NCBI RefSeq assembly: GCF_002970915.1
Contig: NZ_CP027190.1
Location: 1,426,001 to 1,490,000, forward strand
Source of the DNA: Lactobacillus sp. CBA3605
Lineage (GTDB): Bacteria > Bacillota > Bacilli > Lactobacillales > Lactobacillaceae
Direction of reading: 5' to 3'
Length of the DNA stretch: 64,000 nt
Shown here: positions 27,197-34,188 of the stretch, one piece after another
How positions within the stretch are numbered: position 1 is the stretch's first letter
Layout of the letters: the number at the start of each line of letters is the position of its first letter
Translations under genes and position numbers: made by a program
The notes under the pieces: model-generated
What the model was told of the DNA's origin: nothing
What the model saw: only the letters and a program-made list of their open reading frames with translations
Databases searched by the model: none

Positions 27197-28060
27197 ATGA
27201 ATTTTCGAAGAATTGAGTGGATCTTTATCGTCGCATTTGTCGTATTAGACATTTTCTTGGCGTACATGTTTGTCCAGACGAGCTCAAGTGATTCCAATAA
27301 TAAAACCGCCAGTGATACGACGACAATGGTGATTCGCGAGATGCACGAGGATAATATTAGCTTTAGTAATCCGAGTGCGCAGCAAGGCACTGGATACTAT
27401 ATTGCTGGGAGTAATGATAGCGGGCTCAAGCAACACCTCAGTCAATTAACTGGTCAGGTAACGAAGTTTCAAAGTGATGGTAAGTTAACAAGCACATTAC
27501 GGCGTACGGTTACGGTGGATGAAAGTCATCCGCAAGCGGCGTTGGATCAATTTGTGCATCAGTCGACTAATGTTATTCATGGCAAACAATATGTGTATAG
27601 TGCGTCGCTGTCATCTAAAGGATCCTACGTCTACGTCCAAAAAGTGGCGGATGGTGAGATTCTAACTAACACGGGTCAATTGCATTTGCTGGTTAACAAG
27701 AATAATCAGTTAGTAAGTTATACGCAAGCGTACGTGAATAACGTGAAAACGTTACGAGAAAAAGCGGTGACGATTAGTGAAAAAAAGGCGTTAGTGGCGC
27801 TATATCAATATAATCAAGTTTCTAATAATTCGCGGATTGTCTGGCGGAAGTTAGGTTATTCACGCTTATTGAAATTAAAAGATAGTAGTGTTTACGTGCC
27901 AACTTGGGTCTTTGCGGTGCGGAGTAAGAATAGTTCCAATGTTAGTGTACATCGGATCAATGCCTTTACAGGGGCAGCGATGAAGGCTAGCAATACGAGT
28001 GCGACTACTGGTACTGCGGCCAGTGAAACGACGGCTGGTATGGTGTGGAATGTTGAATAG
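27197..28060 (+). CDS. walI: WalRK regulator WalI (YycI)
   Basis: A 287-residue protein with a single N-terminal helix (RIEWIFIVAFVVLDIFLAYMF, about residues 5-25) and an extracytoplasmic domain, which is the YycI layout. It forms a complex with WalH and WalK in the membrane. The start ATG at 27197 follows AAGGGGGGC. A terminator 12 bases after the stop ends the walRKHI message, so walJ is probably transcribed mainly from its own promoter here. Confidence 0.93.
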   Translation: MNFRRIEWIFIVAFVVLDIFLAYMFVQTSSSDSNNKTASDTTTMVIREMHEDNISFSNPSAQQGTGYYIAGSNDSGLKQHLSQLTGQVTKFQSDGKLTSTLRRTVTVDESHPQAALDQFVHQSTNVIHGKQYVYSASLSSKGSYVYVQKVADGEILTNTGQLHLLVNKNNQLVSYTQAYVNNVKTLREKAVTISEKKALVALYQYNQVSNNSRIVWRKLGYSRLLKLKDSSVYVPTWVFAVRSKNSSNVSVHRINAFTGAAMKASNTSATTGTAASETTAGMVWNVE

Positions 28061-28071
28061 TCCATTTTAGG

Positions 28072-28100
28072 AGTTTGGGTTTTGTACCCAAACTTTTTTT
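28072..28100 (+). terminator. Terminator after walI
   Basis: AGTTTGGGT (28072-28080) pairs perfectly with ACCCAAACT (28086-28094) and runs into seven T residues. Confidence 0.9.
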
Positions 28101-28196
28101 ATTGGGACGGTGGCACTCGTTGACTTTTCAAGGCCAGTAAAAGCGTGTATCATAATAAGGTAGAATCTGATTTCAGAGATGGGAAGAACCTAAATA

Positions 28197-29012
28197 ATGG
28201 TATTAAAGTTAGCAACGGATCAAATGCAAGTGAGTATCTTAGCTTCAGGGAGTACTGGCAATGTGACTTATATCGAGACACCGGAACACAAAGTGCTAGT
28301 GGATGCGGGGTTGAGTGGTAAAAAGATTGCCAATTTGATGACCTCGATTGGTCGTGACATTAACGAAGTCGATAGTTTGTTTGTGACGCATGAACATACA
28401 GATCATTGTAAAGCTGCGGGGATTTTAGCGCGTAAGTATGGGTTAGATATCTATGCAAATCAGGGGACTTGGGATGCCATGGCGCATACTGTTGGTAATG
28501 TACCAGCAGAATTGCAGCACGTCTTTGCCCCGGATACGAGTTTAGACTTAGGTGACTTAGATATTGAGTCATTTAGTGTGTCGCATGATGCCGCTGAACC
28601 GCAATTCTATGAATTACACCATGCAGGAAAATCCTTTGTTGTGATTACGGATACGGGGGTCGTTTCCGACCGTGTTGAAGGGGTCATTAAGGATGCGGAT
28701 GGTTATTTATTTGAATGTAATCATGACTTAGAGATGTTGCGAATGGGCCGCTATCCATGGCCACTAAAGCAACGAATTTTAGGTGATGAGGGTCACTTGT
28801 CAAATGAAGATAGTGCCAATGCTTTGATGGATGTTATCGGAACGCGGACTAAGCGTATTTATTTGGGGCATCGTAGTCAGGATAATAATATGAAGACGTT
28901 AGCGCATTTAACAGTCGCTTCAATGATGAAAGAACACGATTTTGGTGTCGAACATGATTTTCAGTTGTTCGATACCGATCCTGAGACGGCGACGCAATTA
29001 GTGACCCTCTAG
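28197..29012 (+). CDS. walJ: Metallo-beta-lactamase-fold exonuclease WalJ (YycJ)
   Basis: A 271-residue MBL-fold protein. It has the opening SILASGSTGN, the metal-binding motif THEHTDH near residue 64, a further Asp in ITDTGVVSD near 150 and a late His in LGHRS near 225. YycJ proteins are 5'-3' nucleases linked to mismatch repair and replication. The start at 28197 has GGGAAG ten bases upstream; an internal ATG at 28224 is possible. The gene follows walI in the standard order but is separated by a terminator. Confidence 0.93.
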   Translation: MVLKLATDQMQVSILASGSTGNVTYIETPEHKVLVDAGLSGKKIANLMTSIGRDINEVDSLFVTHEHTDHCKAAGILARKYGLDIYANQGTWDAMAHTVGNVPAELQHVFAPDTSLDLGDLDIESFSVSHDAAEPQFYELHHAGKSFVVITDTGVVSDRVEGVIKDADGYLFECNHDLEMLRMGRYPWPLKQRILGDEGHLSNEDSANALMDVIGTRTKRIYLGHRSQDNNMKTLAHLTVASMMKEHDFGVEHDFQLFDTDPETATQLVTL

Positions 29013-29097
29013 GTTAGATTTAAGTGTTCCACAAGGATTCAGTCATAGAAAAATCACATTTTTTCGGTAAACTAAACTTAAAAATTGATACTAGGTA

Positions 29098-29128
29098 GGG
29101 AGGGATCGCGTTTCGACGCGAAATTATG
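29098..29128 (+). promoter_or_regulatory. htrA ribosome-binding site with a hairpin between it and the start codon
   Basis: The only good Shine-Dalgarno sequence, GGGAGGGA (29098-29105), ends 20 bases before the htrA ATG, much too far. The bases between include CGCGT-TTCG-ACGCG (29107-29120), a 5-bp stem with a TTCG tetraloop. Folding it out leaves about six unpaired bases between the site and ATG, a normal spacing. No alternative in-frame start lies nearer to the site. Confidence 0.65.
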
Positions 29129-30400
29129 ACAAATCATTCATTAGTCAAAGTTGCTGTCACGGCGCTGGTTGCTGGATTATTAGGTGGCGGGATTGCTTAC
29201 GGCGGTATTAGTTACTTCGGTAATAACAATGTCACCACGTCGTCAACCAGTGTGCCGACTGGCTCCAATAAATCTGGTTCGACTGCGACCACGAACGTTA
29301 AAGTTAATGTGAGTTCCCAAGCCACCAAGGTCTTCAAGAATAATAAGGCTGCGGTCGTCTCCGTCATTAACTTACAAAAACAAAGTTCTGCTAGCAATAG
29401 TTGGAGTGGGATTTTGGGTGGTGACGATGGGTCATCATCTAGTAGTGATAGCTCCAGTTCCAGCTCGAATTCTTCCAGTAGTAAACTTGAAGAATATAGT
29501 GAGGGCTCTGGGTTAATTTATAAAAAGAGTGGCAATGTTGCTTATATCGTCACTAATAATCACGTGGTGAGTGGTTCAAATGCCGTTCGCGTGATTATGA
29601 GCGATGGGACTAAGCTCTCCGCAAAGCTGGTTGGGACTGATTCAGTGACCGACTTGGCCGTCTTGAAGATTAATGCTGATAAAGTAACCAAGACCGCAAG
29701 TTTTGGTAATTCCGATAATATCGAAGTTGGTGAAAATGCGTTAGCGATTGGATCACCATTAGGGTCTAGTTATGCGACAACACTAACTGAGGGGATTATT
29801 TCTGCGAAGAAGCGGACGGTCGCCACGACCAATACATCTGGACAACAGACAGGTTACGCGTCTGTTATTCAGACGGATGCCGCGATTAACCCTGGTAATT
29901 CTGGTGGGCCGCTCTTTAACTTAGCAGGCCAAGTCATCGGGATTAATTCGATGAAGTTGTCTTCCGATAGTTCTGGGACGAGCGTTGAAGGGATGGGCTT
30001 TGCCATTCCAAGTAACGAAGTCGTTAAGATTATCAATGAATTAGTTAAAAATGGTGAAGTTGTCCGGCCAGCGTTAGGCGTGGCAACGTACAATGTATCA
30101 AGCATCCAAGCTAGTGATCGTAAATCTGTCTTGAAATTGCCAACTAATGTGACTAATGGGGTCGTTATTATGAAGACCTACACTGGGTCACCGGCGAAAA
30201 CCGCAGGACTAACGAAGTATGATGTGATTACGAAGTTAGGTAATACCAAGGTTACTAGTCTGGCAACACTGCGGACGGCGTTATACGAACATAGCGTCAA
30301 TGATACGGTTGCTGTGACGTACTATCATGAAGGTAAGCTAAAAACGACCAACATGAAGTTAACGGAAACGACCAAAACGTTGAATAAACAAGCCAATTAA
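29126..30400 (+). CDS. htrA: HtrA/DegP-like membrane-anchored serine protease
   Basis: A 424-residue protein with an N-terminal membrane anchor (about residues 8-30), a long Ser/Thr/Asn-rich linker (SSSSSDSSSSSSNSSSS near 101-117), a trypsin-like domain and one PDZ domain (about 310-405). The catalytic triad is visible as His in TNNHVVSG (near 147), Asp in SVTDLAVLKI (near 175) and Ser in NPGNSGGPLF (near 256). HtrA degrades misfolded and secreted proteins outside the membrane. It is normally next to walJ in lactobacilli. Its initiation region has an unusual hairpin-spaced ribosome-binding site. Confidence 0.96.
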   Translation: MTNHSLVKVAVTALVAGLLGGGIAYGGISYFGNNNVTTSSTSVPTGSNKSGSTATTNVKVNVSSQATKVFKNNKAAVVSVINLQKQSSASNSWSGILGGDDGSSSSSDSSSSSSNSSSSKLEEYSEGSGLIYKKSGNVAYIVTNNHVVSGSNAVRVIMSDGTKLSAKLVGTDSVTDLAVLKINADKVTKTASFGNSDNIEVGENALAIGSPLGSSYATTLTEGIISAKKRTVATTNTSGQQTGYASVIQTDAAINPGNSGGPLFNLAGQVIGINSMKLSSDSSGTSVEGMGFAIPSNEVVKIINELVKNGEVVRPALGVATYNVSSIQASDRKSVLKLPTNVTNGVVIMKTYTGSPAKTAGLTKYDVITKLGNTKVTSLATLRTALYEHSVNDTVAVTYYHEGKLKTTNMKLTETTKTLNKQAN

Positions 30401-30419
30401 ATGAAGTAGTTTTCATAAG

Positions 30420-30457
30420 CGTCCTGCAACGGTAATTGCGTTGCGGGGCGTTTTTTT
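30420..30457 (+). terminator. Terminator after htrA
   Basis: CGTCCTGCAACG (30420-30431) pairs with CGTTGCGGGGCG (30439-30450) with two G-U pairs, followed by seven T residues. Confidence 0.88.
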
Positions 30458-30611
30458 GTAGTTTTGAGCTGACCGATTGAAAAAGCGAACGAATGAGTTT
30501 CAAAACAGGGCGTTAGGTCTTAAGCTTGGTAGTCTGAGGATGGCAAAACCGAACAAATTCAGCTCAAGCGCAGTGAACCATTTATAACTCGAATGGGTGG
30601 GAGTGCAAAAC

Positions 30612-30925
30612 GGTGGATAACTTCGGGGATAACTTTTAAGGTTAGGTGGGACAATTTATTAACAAGCGTTAAATCGGCAATTCGGGCGGTTGAAAAGTTA
30701 TCCACAAGTGGGGTGCGGGGCTGTGGACTAAATTTAAAAAATATATTTTAAATTGCGGCAATTGTTGATATAATAGGTTTTGTAACCGTCGTCTGCGAAC
30801 AAACGTTGCTGTGGAAAACTGTGGATAAGTCGGAGGCCCCTTGACAAAAGCGGGTGAAATAAATGTTGTGGCAAACGTATGTTCAACACAATATATAGAT
30901 AAATTAGTTATACCCCTGTGGATAA
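30612..30925. promoter_or_regulatory. DnaA-box cluster upstream of rlmH
   Basis: The 500-base gap between htrA and rlmH has no gene but carries DnaA boxes (TTATCCACA). Perfect copies lie at 30698-30706 (+), 30820-30828 (-) and 30917-30925 (-), a one-mismatch copy at 30612-30620 (-), and weaker ones at 30626-30634 and 30722-30730. An AT-rich stretch (30731-30751, AAATTTAAAAAATATATTTTA) lies in the middle. DnaA could bind here to be titrated, to regulate rlmH, or to influence origin firing. The proper oriC is expected beside dnaA, a few kilobases left of this window. Confidence 0.75.
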
Positions 30926-30958
30926 CTTTGTTAATAACTTGTGTAAAGGTGGTTAATT

Positions 30959-31438
30959 ATGAACATCAAAATTATCTGTGTCGGTAAATTAAAGGAAAAA
31001 TACTTCAAACAGGGCATTGCGGAATATGCCAAACGGATGAGTAAATTCGCTAAATTCCAAATTGTGGAGGTCCCGGATGAAAAGGCTCCTGAGTCATTAA
31101 GTAACGCAGAGATGGAAAATGTGATGGCAAAAGAAGGGCAACGAATTCTCGACAAGATTAAAGATCGCGATTATGTGTACGCATTAGCCATTTTAGGTAA
31201 AGAGCGCTCCAGCGAAGAATTCGCAACGGAAATCGATAAGTTAACGACGTATGGCCATAGCGATATTGATTTTGTGATTGGTGGTTCATTAGGCTTGGCA
31301 CCAGAAGTTTTGCAGCGGGCCGATACCCAAATTTCGTTTGGCCGTTTTACGTTACCACATCAGTTGATGCGGTTAGTGTTGACAGAGCAAGTATATCGGG
31401 CATTTATGATTAACGTCGGTAGTCCTTATCATAAGTGA
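30959..31438 (+). CDS. rlmH: 23S rRNA (pseudouridine-1915-N3)-methyltransferase RlmH
   Basis: A 159-residue SPOUT methyltransferase of exactly the family's usual length. It has [15 protein letters not shown] at the start, [14 protein letters not shown] (S-adenosylmethionine knot) near residue 103, and a C-terminal [28 protein letters not shown]. It methylates pseudouridine 1915 in helix 69 of 23S rRNA. AAAGGTGG lies eight bases upstream. Its promoter region is the DnaA-box cluster. The CRISPR leader begins right after its stop. Confidence 0.98.
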   Translation: MNIKIICVGKLKEKYFKQGIAEYAKRMSKFAKFQIVEVPDEKAPESLSNAEMENVMAKEGQRILDKIKDRDYVYALAILGKERSSEEFATEIDKLTTYGHSDIDFVIGGSLGLAPEVLQRADTQISFGRFTLPHQLMRLVLTEQVYRAFMINVGSPYHK

Positions 31439-31633
31439 TAGGTAGTATGGGGTGTTTTGTGTTTTAATGAGAATTGGTTGTGCTGGTATTTTCAGAGTAC
31501 AAAGTTGTGACTAGTTACTATGCAGTAGGTTGGTTTTAAGATGAGCCATTTTTTATGGACAATTTAAAACCAAGTTAATGTAAATCAAGGTTTTTAAGAA
31601 TTAGGAACGTTGCTATATCAAGGATTTTTTAGT
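31439..31633 (+). promoter_or_regulatory. CRISPR leader of array 1
   Basis: A 195-base AT-rich, gene-free stretch immediately before the first repeat, the position of a type I-E leader. It contains a long dyad, TTGGTTTTAA (31530-31539) with TTAAAACCAA (31564-31573), and inside it GCCAT ... ATGG, which together could form a cruciform or be bound by an integration factor. Array polarity is set by the repeat orientation and by the degenerate final repeat of array 2, which carries the same repeat in the same direction. Confidence 0.75.
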
Positions 31634-32515
31634 GTATTCCCCACGCATGTGGGGGTGATCCCTCGTATAGCCCATTCATTTGCTCTTCAACGCTGTATTC
31701 CCCACGCATGTGGGGGTGATCCTTTGACTGACCCATCCGTCCCATTTATGATTAGGTATTCCCCACGCATGTGGGGGTGATCCAAGGGACCGCACTAAAA
31801 ACCTGTGATATCAGTAGGTATTCCCCACGCATGTGGGGGTGATCCCTAACCGTCCTAAATATGTGGTCGACTGGGTCTGTATTCCCCACGCATGTGGGGG
31901 TGATCCTTACTTGCTTACTACTTATATACTACTACCCCTGTATTCCCCACGCATGTGGGGGTGATCCCGTCAGAATTAAGTTCATCCGTAATCTCCACTG
32001 GTATTCCCCACGCATGTGGGGGTGATCCCCTTATACCTATACTACTACTGTTACTACTAGGGTATTCCCCACGCATGTGGGGGTGATCCTAAGTATCTGC
32101 CAACTTTTTTGACTGAAAAACCGTATTCCCCACGCATGTGGGGGTGATCCTATAGAAGCTTCTAGTGAGTTAGCCAGCTCATCGTATTCCCCACGCATGT
32201 GGGGGTGATCCATTACACTGACGTCAAAACACGAACCGCATTTAGTATTCCCCACGCATGTGGGGGTGATCCTCACACCACGTGCTTTTAACATTTTGTG
32301 AAATTGTATTCCCCACGCATGTGGGGGTGATCCTTTAACCTACAGAGCCCGGCCATGGACGGAATGTATTCCCCACGCATGTGGGGGTGATCCCCTTAAG
32401 GACGACTACCTTTATCTAAGCCTAAAGTATTCCCCACGCATGTGGGGGTGATCCTTGCAGTTCCCGTCTTCGTCTCGCTCAATCAAAGTATTCCCCACGC
32501 ATGTGGGGGTGATCC
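31634..32515 (+). CRISPR. Type I-E CRISPR array 1 (15 repeats, 14 spacers)
   Basis: Fifteen 28-bp repeats begin at 31634, 31695, 31756, 31818, 31879, 31940, 32001, 32062, 32123, 32184, 32245, 32306, 32366, 32427 and 32488. They look identical (start GTATTCCCCACGC, end GGGGGTGATCC) and contain the hairpin CCCCAC-GCAT-GTGGGG, where Cas6 cuts. Spacers are 33 bases except one of 34 and one of 32. The base after each repeat varies, consistent with a 29/32 arrangement in which the last base derives from a variable PAM position. The perfect repeats suggest an active, recently growing array. Two spacers (31907-31939 and 32029-32061) share TATACTACTAC. Confidence 0.98.
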
Positions 32516-32549
32516 CGATGTACAATAACATAAAAAGGGGGCAAACACG

Positions 32550-32939
32550 ATGATAACTTTAGCAAACGAAACGATTAAAACTAGTTATGCTAGAAAGCAA
32601 CAGCGATCCGATAAATTTGTTGATCAACTCGTAGAACACGAAATAATCATATATATATTATATGGACTAATAACCTTTATCCAATTTTTTTTCTGGGTAT
32701 CGTTTAACGGAACCTGGTTTGCAGAACACTATGCAATATTTGTGCTAATTTATATCGGCACATTCTTATTCAGACGCACTGCAATCAAAGAACAGCTAGT
32801 TTTCAAAAATCCTTTTAAAGCCAGTTTGTTTTTAGTAACAGACATTATTTTAACGTTAACACTTACCCCAATTGTATTTTTCCGAAGCATCCCATGGGCT
32901 GTAAGAACAATAATAAATTTACCAAAATATCAAAAATGA
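32550..32939 (+). CDS. Small membrane protein between the CRISPR array and cas genes
   Basis: A 129-residue protein of unknown family. A basic N-terminus (SYARKQQRSDK) precedes three hydrophobic segments (about residues 32-53, 60-73 and 90-110), with Phe-rich FIQFFFWVSFNGTW in the first. AGGGGG lies ten bases before the ATG, and the start is only 34 bases after the last repeat, so its transcript probably comes from the array leader. A strong terminator overlaps its stop codon. It may be an accessory protein of the locus or an unrelated gene trapped there; I recognise no motif that decides. Confidence 0.7.
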   Translation: MITLANETIKTSYARKQQRSDKFVDQLVEHEIIIYILYGLITFIQFFFWVSFNGTWFAEHYAIFVLIYIGTFLFRRTAIKEQLVFKNPFKASLFLVTDIILTLTLTPIVFFRSIPWAVRTIINLPKYQK

Positions 32940-32973
32940 TGTACATGATTTTATCATGTACATCATTTTTTTT
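32934..32973 (+). terminator. Terminator after the array 1 unit
   Basis: AATGATGTACATGAT pairs perfectly with ATCATGTACATCATT around a three-base loop (32950-32952) and runs into T8. It ends the transcript that would contain array 1 and the membrane-protein gene. Confidence 0.9.
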
Positions 32974-33952
32974 ATCGTGTACATAATAAGCCACGCATTC
33001 CTTAAAAATTAACGTTTTTATCTTATTTAGCATGGACATGAAAATTTAAAATCATGACAATCATCCAACGATTTAGTATGAATAATTTTCAATACATACA
33101 CATACCATATTCAGTAAGAATTCCTATTCAAAGATAATTACATAACACATTGAAATTCGTGGCTACACTGGGTCTACAAAATACTTACAAATATTGTTCG
33201 TGTTTAAAAAGACTATTAAAACGGCATTCAGAGCGGAAAAGTTCTAAGTCAGTCCAGACTACTTTGTTGCCAAAAAAGAGAATAGTGGCTACAAATCGAT
33301 AGCATACGCAAAAACAAATTGGCTCAAAAATGAATGTGAAATCACTTCCTGGAATTAAATTTTCTGAAATAATGAACATTTATTTGAATATTGTGCTTTA
33401 TCCATAATGAAATCCAATTAATATGACTACAATAGACACATAGTAGCCATATAGGAAAAATTAAAACAATCAGCTAATATCGCTACTAATTAAGGCTTTT
33501 AACCTGATTTCTATTTAGATAAAAAAATATGTAGCCACTTGTAGCCATCTGTAGCCACAGCCGCTTAATCCCATATAATCAGTGTTTAAGAGCTTAAATA
33601 CTATATTAATTCTATTAAAAATTAAAAATAAACTCTTAATATCTATTAAATAAATAGTCGAACAAAATTATTTATTAGACGCTTTTGATAATTATGTCTA
33701 TAAGTATCAATGATATAGAGAACTGTTTACACAAACTAAAAAGTTTATGACAAACATAAATACCCGAACAATCAAACAAAACACTCACACACAATTTTTG
33801 TGACTTGTTTTTTTAATACTTTTATTTTTTGTACTAGATTAATTTTTTCGAATGGTAGTTCCCTAACTACTAATTTGGTGTTAATCGTCATAACACATTT
33901 TTCAAAAAATATTTGAGTTGCATTAAGGTAAAGTGAATTACCGACTAACTTT
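32974..33952. other. AT-rich gene-free gap between array 1 and the cas operon
   Basis: Nearly 1 kb with strong AT bias and no convincing gene; a 64-codon minus-strand frame at 33185-33379 has no ribosome-binding site and no family resemblance I can see. The motif TGTAGCCA recurs: inverted copies at 33159-33167 and 33285-33293, a direct copy at 33442-33449 and three tandem copies at 33530-33558. The region may be the scar of a lost mobile element or a binding region. Confidence 0.5.
33530..33558 (+). repeat. Three tandem 10-bp iterons (TGTAGCCA)
   Basis: TGTAGCCAC, TGTAGCCAT and TGTAGCCAC start at 33530, 33540 and 33550, exactly ten bases apart and so on the same face of the helix, a common arrangement for a cooperative binding protein. 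Two inverted copies lie 240-370 bases upstream. Confidence 0.65.
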
Positions 33953-33981
33953 TTGACTCAATCAAATTATTAGCTTTTAAT
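33953..33981 (+). promoter_or_regulatory. Predicted cas operon promoter
   Basis: TTGACT (33953-33958) and TTTAAT (33976-33981) are spaced 17 bases apart, giving a start near 33988 and a leader of about 187 nt before cas3. The leader would contain the two degenerate CRISPR repeats and the 26-codon reading frame. The sequence just after the -10 is the partial match to the pseudo-spacer. Confidence 0.6.
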
Positions 33982-34007
33982 TCCTTATCATATTTGCTAA
34001 TATTGAT

Positions 34008-34083
34008 ATGTTCCCCATACATGGGGGTGATCCAATGATTAGGAAGGTCTGATCAGTGTTCCCTACAGATGTGGGGGTGAATT
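34008..34083 (+). ncRNA. CreR/CreA-like guide: two degenerate CRISPR repeats around a 22-nt pseudo-spacer
   Basis: Pseudo-repeat 1 (34008-34033) keeps the 3' handle GGGGGTGATCC of the array repeat and a hairpin shortened by one base pair on both sides (CCCCA-TACA-TGGGG). Pseudo-repeat 2 (34056-34083) keeps a hairpin with one T-G pair (CCCTAC-AGAT-GTGGGG) but has lost the handle. This is just what is needed to release one guide RNA: handle from repeat 1, 3' processing at repeat 2. The pseudo-spacer (34034-34055) is 22 nt, not 33. From its second base, it matches the minus strand at 33991-33981 in 10 of 11 positions (ATGATtAGGAA against ATGATaAGGAA). The mismatch is at position 6, and the target is flanked by AAT, which fits the AAN PAM known for a related type I-E system. 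The target covers the start region of the predicted cas promoter. Autorepression by Cascade is inferred from the known CreA/CreR principle. Confidence 0.65.
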
Positions 34084-34107
34084 ATGAGGGTTAAAGTGGG
34101 GGCACTA

Positions 34108-34188
34108 ATGAATACGGTTACAAAAGTTTGCCTTAAGGTTGAATCGTTTAAGCAAACAAAGGAGGAGCGTGGTTATGAAACTATCTAA
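34108..34188 (+). CDS. Possible 26-codon leader peptide overlapping the cas3 start
   Basis: ATG at 34108 follows a G-rich stretch (GTGGGGG). The frame encodes 26 residues (MNTVTKVCLK ... ERGYETI) and stops at 34186-34188, fourteen bases inside cas3. It would pass ribosomes across the cas3 ribosome-binding site, so it could couple or interfere with cas3 translation. There are no tandem rare arginine codons of the kind described for CreT toxin RNAs. It may be chance. Confidence 0.3.
   Translation: MNTVTKVCLKVESFKQTKEERGYETI

Noticed and set aside
33185..33379. 64-codon minus-strand frame in the CRISPR-locus gap
   Set aside because: No ribosome-binding site, AT-driven composition and no recognisable family; not called as a gene.
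34034..34055. The pseudo-spacer as a normal but decayed array remnant
   Set aside because: The loss pattern is not random: hairpins of both repeats and only the needed handle are preserved, and the 5' end matches the cas promoter. Simple decay is kept as the alternative but is less likely.
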